Source: Apium graveolens (lineage: Eukaryota > Streptophyta > Magnoliopsida > Apiales > Apiaceae). Taken from it: 64,000 bases of DNA. This document shows positions 1 to 8,422 of the stretch, piece by piece. Below the pieces are notes generated by a model, which ran no database searches, was not told where the DNA came from, and saw nothing but the letters and a program-made list of their open reading frames with translations. The first letter of the stretch is position 1. Each line of letters begins with the position of its first letter. Where the stretch lies: the NCBI RefSeq assembly GCF_009905375.1, contig NW_027420013.1:93752-157751 (forward strand), written 5' to 3'. Position numbers and translations under genes: made by a program.

Positions 1-968
1 CGCAGTAGCACTAACTGACAAAAAATCTTGATAAGATAAATTGATTCAACCGGGTGCCAACCCCGGCTGCGGCATTTTTATTTTTATTTTTCATCAATGA
101 TCTTGTATCCAGTATGTTTAATTTTCTTGTATTATGATTTTCTTGTGTTTGATAATCTGTCATTGAGCGTTTTATATAATTAGAGGACTAGATAACTTCT
201 GATTTAATCTTTAGGAGTTATAATGAATCGGGAGAGGATTTGTAATTATAGTACATGATGTGATAGATACAATTTAAGTATTATATCGGGAGATGGATAT
301 GAGAATTGTAAAATTGGTAACTCTTGGCTTTTAATAGTATATAATTGTACTTTGAATGAACAGGGAAGTTGCGTTCAATGGATAGTTGTAGTCACTACAA
401 CCTACCTTGGGAGATGGTTTTATAAACATAAGCAAAACTAGTTTTAGCTAACAAGGTACACAAATTAGACATTCATTATAGCTGTTGAAGAACCTCGATT
501 CTTGGATTGTTTTTTATGGCACTTATTATATAGTTTTATTTGTTTATGAGATTAAACTAGTGGATAGTTAAAAAATCTATCAAATTTAGTTCTATTTGTT
601 TATGAGATTAAACTAGTAGATAGTTATAACATTTATCATATTTTTCACACTTCCGAACTGTAATAGATAAAAGAGTTAGAAATGGTATTGCAAGCAGTCC
701 TTCCCCATGAACGAACTTCTAAAAATACACAATAAAAAATACTCTCATACATATTTGATATTCGTAGTTTCAACCTAGTTTCCAATTTCATTTATTTAAA
801 AGTTGTAATTTCAATCTACGTTTCAATTTTCAATCATTAATCTGAATATTGCTTATGTACATACGGTTAATGCTAATCGGATAATAAAATGTTGAGTTAT
901 GTCAAATGGCCGAAGAACAGGTCCAATTAACCTCGATGTAAAAAATGAAAAAAGGCTAACCATAGTTT
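1..968. repeat. Satellite monomer, A type, end of an upstream array
   Basis: This stretch aligns almost base for base with the last monomer of the arrays at 28701-29720 and 54094-55114, including the two tandem versions of a word around tttatgagattaaactagt that mark A-type monomers. It lacks 51 bp just after the tRNA-like segment (about position 90); the missing piece lies between two tttttattttt words in the other copies. The window opens at the third base of the monomer, so the array almost certainly continues upstream. It contains no supported gene. Confidence 0.9.
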
Positions 969-1005
969 TTATGAAATTTTTTTCTTGATGTTGTTGATAT
1001 GATTT
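969..1005. repeat. 37-bp direct repeat, left copy (unit 1)
   Basis: It begins ttatgaaatttttttc and ends gttgatatgattt, and recurs exactly at 5040-5076. Everything between the copies (Copia-1 and the first 0.9 kb of the Ty3-like piece) is absent from unit 3, where one copy of the word joins satellite directly to Ty3-like sequence at 55115. Confidence 0.9.
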
Positions 1006-1011
1006 TAAATA

Positions 1012-3049
1012 TTGTGAACAGAATTCCCCAAAGGGTTTAAAATATTCACCTCCACTATCACTTTGTATTGTTTTGATTTTCTCAGATTATCGTGTCTCAA
1101 CTTCTTCCTTATAGATTTTAAATTTATCTATATCTTCGTCTTTGCTTTTCAGCAAGTATACATAGCAGTATTTTGTACAATCATCTATGAATGTAATAAA
1201 ATACTTATTTCCTCCTCTTGTTAGAGCGAATTTTAAATCACATATATCGCTATGTATTAGGGCTAGCACTTTGGTGTTTATTTCCACACGTTTAAATGAT
1301 GATCTCGTTAATTTTGCCTCAACACAAGTATGACACTTATGTTTTAAATCAATTGTTAATTTTGGTATGTATTCTTTTACACTTAACCTTCATAAAGTGT
1401 CATAACTAACATGTCCTAATCTAGCATGCCATAAATGAGGAAACTCAAGCAAGTAAGCAGAAGAATTCTTCATTTCATTATCGTCCTTAATGGACATAAC
1501 ATTGAGCTTAAAAGGCCCATCAATTACATAACCCTTACCTACAAACATACCACTCTTAGATAAAACAAATTTATCTGACTCTATTATAATGTGAAAGCCA
1601 TGCTTATTCAACATAGAACCAGACACCAGGTTCTTGCGAATATCAGGCATAAAAAGTACATTCGTCATAGTCAGATTCTTTCCATAGGTCATCTTCAGAA
1701 TTAACTTGCCTTCTCCTTCAATCGTAGAAGTTACAGAGTTCCTCATGTAGAGCTTCTCACCAGCATTAGAAATTTTGAGGCTAGAGAAAATCGCCTTATC
1801 CGAGCAAACATGCCTTGTAGCTCCAGTATCAATACACCATTCCCTTGGATTTGAGCCAACGAGGTTTACTTCAGAGATTGTAGCACATAGGTCTATATCA
1901 CCTATCTCCTTGGACACATTATCAATCATGTTTGCTTCCTTCTTCTTCCTGGGCTTCTCGGGCTTCTTGCAATCGGCATACCTATGCCCCATTTTATCAC
2001 AGTTGAAGCACTTTTATTGAAACTTTGACGGGTTCGAAATTCCTCCTTTGGGTGTCAGTTTCCCCCCTTTCCCAAAATTGTTCTTCTTGGGCTTGGAACT
2101 CTGGTGCTCCACAACGTTTGCCTTTTCAGTGGCAACATTAGTTTTCCTCTCGGATCCTTTGTTGTCTTCTTCGATACAAAGTCTAACGATAAGATCCTCC
2201 ATAGACATCTCCTTACGCTTGTGCTTAAAGTAGTTCTTGAAATATTTCCAACCAGACGACAACACTTCAATCACAGCAGCAACTTGGAAGGACTCACTTA
2301 TGACCATCCCCTCAACATGGATATCATGGATGATCACTTATAGTTCTTGCACCTGACTGACCACATTCTTAGAATCCGCCATCTTGTAATCAAGAAAGCG
2401 ACCAACGATCCACTTCTCTTTGCCCCAACACCTTCGGTCTTATACTTATGGTCAAGTGATTCCCATAAGACCTTAGCTGTTGTTTTCGAGCAGTATACAT
2501 TATACAATAAATCAGCCAAACAATTTAGCACATAGTTCCGACAGATATAGTCGGCATGCTTCGAGGCATCCGCAACATACACAGTCTGCATATTACTCTC
2601 AACAGTGAGCAACGGTACTTCCTCCTTGAGATATCGATCAAGGTTTAGAGTGGTAAGATAAAACATCATCTTTTGCTGCCAGCGCTTGAAGTTCGATCCA
2701 TTGAACTTTTCAGGTTTCCCCGTGTATGCAGCAGGCACAACAAGATGAGTAGGCGCTACAGGATGCGTAGGCGCAATAGGTGGAACAGTCATAATAGGTG
2801 TATGTACACCAGTATTCTGTCCAAGAGGCACGTGGAAGGCTGGAACTGTCCAACGACAGTATGTCCCCAAGGCGTTCCTCCCCAAGGCACATGTTCCGAA
2901 GGCACGTGTCCAACCGGCGGTTGACCCCCATCAGGTACTAGTACCTGTGCATTAGGGTTTAGCGGCGGTTGGTGATCCCCATTAGATATTATAATCTGTG
3001 CGTTGGGATCAACCACATCATTACCAGTCATATTGTTCATGTTCTCCAT
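1012..3049 (-). pseudogene. Ty1/Copia gag-pol remnant (gag, protease, part of integrase), copy 1 of unit 1
   Basis: The polyprotein starts at 3049 (MENMNNMTGNDVVDPN). Gag has the Copia-type motif KPEKFNGSNFKRW (near 2700) and a CX2CX4HX4C zinc knuckle at about 2010-1968 (CFNCDKMGHRYADC). The protease core WCIDTGATRH, with the DTGA catalytic motif, is at about 1840-1815. The GAG-pre-integrase/zinc region (LWHARLGH then CHTC) follows, and the integrase core starts with HSDICD (about 1250) and QSDSGGEYF (about 1065). The frame is then cut at 1012, before the third integrase acidic residue, so reverse transcriptase and RNase H are missing. Damage: frameshifts near 2840 and 2420-2400, a stop just before the zinc knuckle (TAA where the other Copia copy has GGA), a TGA after the LGHVSYDTL motif and a TAA at about 1085. 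It is non-functional, and the family call is secure. Confidence 0.9.
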
Positions 3050-3121
3050 TAGTCTGTTAAATAAAAACATGCAAGACAGATTTGTCAGTCACAGATTAAA
3101 CAAAATATTAAGCTTTAAGAT

Positions 3122-3763
3122 TGTTGTACAATCTGTGCAGAAACAAACCAATATGTGTATGTGTGTGTGAACAAAATGATCAAACAGAGTAACAGAAAAG
3201 GAGAAGAGAAGGATATAATCCGAGTCCAACACAGAACTATCTCCTTAAAGCTTATTAGCCCTCACCGTCGTGAGCGAGCGAAAAGCCTCCCAGGATAAAA
3301 CGGATTGCAGTGATGTAAAACAACACTCTCAGCGAGCTTGAAACAGAGCAATAAATTATCACCGGAGGAGAGATAGGTAGGATTTTGTGTTTAGAAGCGA
3401 ATGTGTTTTTGGTGTATCTAACCCTAACGCCCTAGACGTGTTTATATAGGTGTAGATAGACTTGTGCTCTACTCTTTTACATAATTAAATATCATTAATT
3501 ATGGAATCGATGTAATACTTGCAAGCTACTCTATTCCATAAATAATCTGAAATAAAATCAGATTAAATATATCAAAAAAATCACCATATCAATTAATATG
3601 AAATAAAATCAAATTAATTTATGCCATAATATTTGAGCCAAATTCTAGTGGAAAATAATAATTTCCATTATTAAGAGAATATCATCATATCTCACACATC
3701 CTTTAGTCATAATGCTCAAAATATGACTTATCAATATGGGACTTATACCCATATTTTCCAACA
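3122..3763 (-). repeat. Copia LTR (642 bp) of copy 1, unit 1
   Basis: On the minus strand it runs from TGTTGGAAAATATGG (ending at 3763) to TGTACAACA (3122). The ends are TGTTG and CAACA, the usual Copia terminal inverted repeat. A TATA box lies about 320 bp in, and the gag start at 3049 lies 72 bp beyond its 3' end. No primer-binding site complementary to initiator tRNA-Met is visible after the LTR. Unusually, the sequence before the LTR start is a polypurine tract and 3' internal sequence, so this single LTR sits between 3' and 5' internal parts. Confidence 0.82.
3441..3448 (-). promoter_or_regulatory. TATA box of the Copia LTR
   Basis: The minus strand reads CCTATATAAACACG here, in the middle of the LTR where the U3/R border is expected. 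The equivalent in Copia-2 reads CCTATAAAAACACC (about 16330). Transcription would run toward the gag start at 3049. This is inferred from position and motif only. Confidence 0.6.
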
Positions 3764-4115
3764 ATCCCCCACATGGGTGAGATTGGTGATCTTAGTAACA
3801 CACACCAGACAGACAGACAAACACAAAGTTTGACTTGGTGATAATTTCTTCGATCAAATATAGCATACGATAGGTAGAGAATGCTCCTTGAACCTTCGCT
3901 CGAGTAAGCATACCGACTTAACTGGTAGACATTAGACGTGCTTGTCCTTGAACTATTTGACCGTTTGTGTAAACGATGATATACTTATCATTAGATCTTT
4001 TCTGACTCATTCAGCTCTCATGGGTATGTCCATTTTGGCCATGGAACATCGTCCTGGTTCTGCAGGAGTTTCTAAAGAATTGTGCCTCTCAATTCTCCTT
4101 TGAAGCGGCCCCACT
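3764..4115 (-). mobile_element. Copia 3' internal fragment with polypurine tract
   Basis: Immediately upstream (minus sense) of the LTR is the purine run GTGGGGGAT at about 3772-3764, the classic polypurine tract position at the internal/3' LTR junction. The remaining roughly 340 bp has no open frame that I can assign to RNase H, so it is probably the 3' untranslated internal region. The fragment is cut at 4115, where TGTAATATCC of the next element begins. Having 3' internal sequence, LTR, then gag means either a tandem pair sharing one LTR or insertion of a one-LTR circle. Confidence 0.65.
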
Positions 4116-5039
4116 TGTAATATCCTGGACATAACGTGTAATTATTTTATCGGTAAATGATTATTACGTGATTATTATGTGATTTTTGGTAAATTATTTG
4201 ACGATTGGTGTTGTTATGTGGATGTTGATATGTGGTAAAGTATAAGTATGTTAATTTTATTATGTCCTGAATAAAATATAGATAATTAATGTATAATAAT
4301 TTATGTTAATTAATATGTTAATTATTATATGATTTTATAATTATTTATGAATTTCTTAATTATTTTCTAAATAATTACAAAACTATTTTATAAACCCGGG
4401 AATCATCCAACTTCAACCGTTTTTATATTTTTACAACCCAAAACTCTTCCGAAAACTCATTCCTAGCCTAATATGGTAATTCCAGACATTTTCCGTATTT
4501 TAACTTTTTCGATCCGGATTACGGTTTGACCCGTGCGTGGCCCGGCGCAAAATTTTTGATACGATAATAATTTTGATAAAGCAACAAAATTCGTATTCTT
4601 AAAAGTCGGGATAATATTATATTATTTTCGTATAAAGTGTTTTATAAGAAGTCTGGTTTGGATAATTATCCACTACGGTATTAAATCAGATCATTTTTGC
4701 CGTTACTTAGCGGCTAAGTAACTAATTTATCGATCCAAAAAGATCCAAAACGAACCAATATTCCAAAAATATATATAACCCTTTTATCATTTCATTTTAT
4801 TCGTATAATCATAACCAGTCAGTAAAATCCCGTAAAATACAGAGAAAATGTCGAATTCGTATCGCGTTCTTGAAAATCAAACGCACGAACGAGGGCGTTA
4901 TCGAACTCCGATTCAAGCGTGCAATATATCAAAATGAAGCTCTCGAAAATACCTTTCTGAATCAACCATCTATTTTTGTGCAGAAATCAAGGTATTTTTC
5001 GTATTGAATTGTTTTATTTCGAATTTAATAAAGATTAAA

Positions 5040-5076
5040 TTATGAAATTTTTTTCTTGATGTTGTTGATATGATTT
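5040..5076. repeat. 37-bp direct repeat, right copy (unit 1)
   Basis: Exact copy of 969-1005. Here the word continues naturally into Ty3-like sequence (gatgattctatcg), exactly as in unit 3, which suggests this is its original location and that the left copy is secondary. Confidence 0.88.
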
Positions 5077-5563
5077 GATGATTCTATCGTGTAGATAATA
5101 TTTTTCTGGTCAATTTGGTATATTATATGTCAAAAATAAAGTTCAATAACATATAGAAAATTAAGTTTGATTCTCGAAATTGAAAATTAGGGTTCATGTG
5201 TTTGAATGTTCTTAATTGAATTTTAGGTGTTTTTGATTCTAGGGTTATTAGTTAAAATTGACTATACCAACGTGTAGATCGTTGAAACCGAATTGATTGA
5301 TGTATATGTGGTTAACGGAGGATAACTGGAAGGTGTTCGCCAGAAAAAGTAACAGGGTGGCGGCGAAAACTTTGATCGGATTTTTCCGGTCGAAATTGTT
5401 AACGGTTGGTGATTTTGACATCGCAGCTGTGTTTCTGGAGTAGCAGGGATCGTGTCCCATGAGTTGTGCACGTTTCTGGGTCATTATGGTATTGCCGGAA
5501 AAGCTTCAGGCGACGGAGTCGCCGTTAGTGGCTTCCCCGACCGTCGCCGGCGAGGGGAGGAAG

Positions 5564-5593
5564 ACGATGGCTAATTTACACTTTAGCCATCGT
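5564..5593. other. Perfect inverted repeat, 11-bp arms and 8-nt loop
   Basis: The arms acgatggctaa and ttagccatcgt flank tttacact. It ends a GC-rich island inside the AT-rich Ty3-like piece. A second small hairpin (ggcgac-gga-gtcgcc, about 5512-5526) lies just before it. Both are kept in the equivalent places of units 2 and 3. No T-run follows directly, so a terminator role is not supported. Confidence 0.7.
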
Positions 5594-6169
5594 TCTTTTC
5601 TCACATTCGCACTTTACTCCCTGAAATTTTAAAAAAATTACAAAAACCTGATTCCTATTTTAATTATTTACAAAAATTATACTTTCTTTTTATAATTATT
5701 TTAGAAAATTGTTTTTAATTATTTAAAATTCAAAAATTCATTATTTAATTTCTGAAAAATTATTTTTATTTAAAAATAAATCTTAATTATTTAATTAATT
5801 AATTTTAAATGATAATTAATTATTTAATTAGTCAATTAATTTAAATATTAATTGAATAAATTAATTTAATTAGTTATTAATTAATTTTAATTGATTTATT
5901 AATTAGATTTAATTATTTACTTTTAATTTAAAAATTCTGAAAAATAGTTTCGAGCTTTAAAATATTATTTTAAATTATTTTTAAGGCTCAATAATTATTG
6001 TAAAATTATTTTAAAGTCAGATTCGGGTGTTCGAAACCTATTATTTAATTATAAATTGATTCGGAGACCCGTTTTAATTCTGAAAAATGTTCAAAAATTC
6101 ATAATAAATACGTGGAAAATCATTTTGACTCCAAATCTTCTTTGAAAAATTATTTTGATTGAATGTCTT

Positions 6170-6205
6170 ACGTGCTATGTGCTACGTGCTACGTGCTATA
6201 TGATT
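6170..6205. repeat. Short tandem repeat of cgtgcta
   Basis: Four imperfect copies of a 7-9-bp word (cgtgctatgtgctacgtgct). Unit 3 (about 56236) has one copy fewer, so the tract is unstable. Confidence 0.75.
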
Positions 6206-6344
6206 GATGTTTTATATGCCTATGTGGTTAGTGTTTGACTGTGTTTGTCATAACTTTCAAAACGAAGGGTAGTTAGAAGCTTGTAACGGATAGAATGATA
6301 TGAGATTGAGTATTGATAGATAATTGTGATACCTAGCAGAGTAA

Positions 6345-6495
6345 GCGAGGCATAGGAAAAGGAAGCCAATGATCAGCAAATATAACCGAAGCGTAGAAAA
6401 AAAAGAAAAAAAGAAAGCAAGTGATCGGTGAATAGAAGCAAGGCATAGAAAGAAGATAAGTGGTTGTTGAATATAAGCGAGAAATGAATGCAACC
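6345..6495. repeat. Degenerate tandem repeat, about 40-50-bp period
   Basis: Three to four related copies begin gcgaggcatagg, cgaagcgtag, gcaaggcatag and gcgagaaatg. Each of the first three has a purine-rich middle, a tgatc/gtggt word and an end like caaatataa or gaatataa. They form the end of the plus-oriented Ty3-like fragment. The purine runs differ by single bases between units. Confidence 0.6.
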
Positions 6496-6602
6496 ATGTT
6501 GCAAATATTTTCAAACTTTCTCATAACATGTTGCTATTATTCAAAATAACTCCTATTTTAAATTACAAGCGCTTTAAACTATTCAACCTTGAACCCTGAT
6601 TC

Positions 6603-6746
6603 TTATTGATCTTGAGCCATAAGGCTTATTCTTACAAGCGCTTGCTCACACATAACCTGTACTACCTGCTCTGGCATCTGAAAGCCTACAATATGGTAGG
6701 GGCCACGAGGAACGCAGTTACGAGCAGTGCGCCTAAGTCTGGCCAT
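6603..6746 (-). CDS. Hypothetical 47-residue reading frame
   Basis: The frame starts MARLRRTARNCVPRGPYH, continues with a QMPEQVVQVMCEQALVRI stretch and ends at TAA. The first nine residues are strongly basic and the middle looks helical. Unit 3 keeps the frame (56661-56804) with four substitutions in the residues I compared. Unit 2 loses it through a one-base loss near 35470. It sits after the inferred minus-oriented leader, where a gag start would be expected, so it may be the first part of a truncated gag. I do not recognise the family. Confidence 0.25.
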   Translation of the reverse strand: MARLRRTARNCVPRGPYHIVGFQMPEQVVQVMCEQALVRISLMAQDQ

Positions 6747-7325
6747 CCTCTTGCTTAACTGCCATGGTTAGAACAACGTAAAACATATGAGTATAAAACT
6801 CAACAAGTAACTATATGACAGTTCTACGATACAATATCAACAATATACTAATACTGCTTTTAAGGCATTCTACTTTAAATCTCTAGGTGGCAGATTTCTA
6901 TCTCTGGGCTATGAAAGGGTTATGAAGAAAGATTTGGGCTTTCGGGAATCAAAGCTCAAGATAGGGTGGAAGCCGACAATCATCACAAATCATTATCAGG
7001 ATCTCAAAGGATCTTTCAAGTGGAAAGCAAGAATCTTTACATCTCTAGGAATCAATTATATGATTGATAACAATATCAGAATAGAATCAGGGTTCTCAAA
7101 ACCGAATATCAAACAATATCTCAATCAACTCATCACAAATCATTTTAAACATTTCATTTTCAAATAATCAATTGCTGAATAAGGGATTCAATTTCTCTTT
7201 ATTAAATGATATGGAACCCTTGATTGGACTACTTTAACTTTCAATTCATAATAATATGGGTGATTAGTCCGTACCGAACTCCATCTGGTCTTTAAGGTAC
7301 CTATGGCATAATTTCAGCCTTAAAT

Positions 7326-7385
7326 TGGACTAGCCCCACTAGTCTCTTATATGACTGGACTAGTCCCACTAGTCTCTTACGTCTC
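7326..7385. repeat. Two tandem copies of a 30-bp word
   Basis: The word ggactagtcccactagtctc (with one C/T difference) occurs at 7327 and 7357, 30 bp apart. It is present in all three units; in unit 3 the first copy has two further changes. No function is apparent. Confidence 0.7.
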
Positions 7386-8422
7386 AATCCAATCCATTAG
7401 GAATTCATTTGGAAAACCTTTGGAAGAAAGAAAGGTTTTACTAAGTTCATTTTATTATTACCAAGAATATGAAATCATTCAGACTCTTTCAAGTCGAAAA
7501 TCATTCTTAAGTTCAATTTCAAGAATTCAAAGAAAGTGAATGAATCAAAGGTAAGCAAGGTTCAATATTAAAGATCTTGATTAAATGATCATAAGGCATA
7601 CAAGTTAGGGAATCAAAACAGTTCCAAGGATCATCATGGAATAAGATAACAATAAAATGAAAGATCATTACGCAAGGGAGTTCATAAAGGTTCTTATAGG
7701 GTTAACAAGAATTCAAGGTATCAACAGGTGATCAAGATATGAATGAAAAGGATACTATAAGGTTTGAACAATAATCATATCAATGATAGGTTTACAAGAA
7801 CAATGACAGGGTATCTCAAGAATCAATAGTAGGTTTATAAGGAACAATAACAGGTTCACAATTGCTATAAAAGTTCAATACTCTATCATGGCATGAACAA
7901 TATCCTCTCTATAAACAATTTATATGAGTAAGCGGAGTTACTTGCCTGAATTCGCTTTCCTGTTTCACAAGGGTTGAACTACTGCCACCTAGTACACTTT
8001 TCCCTTTCCTAGCCCCAATGCCTTCTCGCTCCGAATCAATAATTCACAATCAAACCCTAATTAGATTCTCACTCGACGTTCCCAGAATGCTTAACAATTA
8101 ACCTTTATCGAGAAACCCTAAAAGAGTATATTTATACTCAGTCATATCCACATAGCACGATTATACCATATACTCGTATACTTTAACCAAATAGTCATCG
8201 AATCACATATTGCGACGCAATTACAACACATAGCATATAATCCTTGAATCCAAACTCTACACTCGATTCATAATAACAATTATACAATCTCGTACCATAA
8301 CGACTCAATCCTTTCTTTTATCTCATTTAATTCGAACCAAAACAAACAAATAATCACATAACTCTTAGAAATCTCACATGCATTCTCTTGGTAAGATATT
8401 GGAATCAAATCAATTACTTTTA

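Larger units (their letters stand above)
4116..6540 (+). mobile_element. Ty3/Gypsy-like LTR and leader fragment (noncoding)
   Basis: It begins TGTAATATCC, a start resembling plant Ty3/Gypsy (Tekay-type) LTRs. It carries an AT-rich first 0.65 kb, a TATA-like atatatataaccc at about 4770, a more GC-balanced stretch (4840-5000) and a possible splice-donor context aatcaaggtattt at about 4990. Next come a GC-rich island with hairpins (5430-5590), a long run of aatta-rich sequence (5640-6120) and degenerate short tandem repeats (6170-6490). No gag or pol domain is visible. The 78-codon minus frame at 5248-5484 is open in all three units, but these units are young duplicates, so that is weak evidence for coding. 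The family assignment rests on terminus and composition only. Confidence 0.42.
6541..8422 (-). mobile_element. Minus-oriented LTR/leader-like retroelement fragment (noncoding)
   Basis: Read on the minus strand, this has a TATA-like TATAAATA inside a perfect palindrome gagtatatttatactc (8124-8139). Downstream is a transcript-like stretch ending gaattcaggcaagtaactcc (about 7955), then about 1.1 kb of low-complexity sequence, and finally a 47-codon frame at 6746-6603. This fits an LTR/leader of another Ty3-type element facing the fragment at 4116-6540. A plus-strand 81-codon frame at 6922-7167 is open in all three units, but it has no recognisable domain and runs against the inferred element orientation. 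Family assignment is tentative. Confidence 0.35.

Noticed and set aside
1775..2020. Plus-strand frame of 81 codons opposite the Copia protease (and similar frames at 14697-14918, 14854-15294, 30523-30768, 43528-43749)
   Set aside because: They are antisense shadows of the gag-pol frame; the minus strand carries the recognisable zinc knuckle and protease motifs.
6922..7167. Plus-strand 81-codon frame open in all three units
   Set aside because: The units are recent duplicates, so an open frame is expected to be shared without selection. It has no domain and is antisense to the inferred leader.
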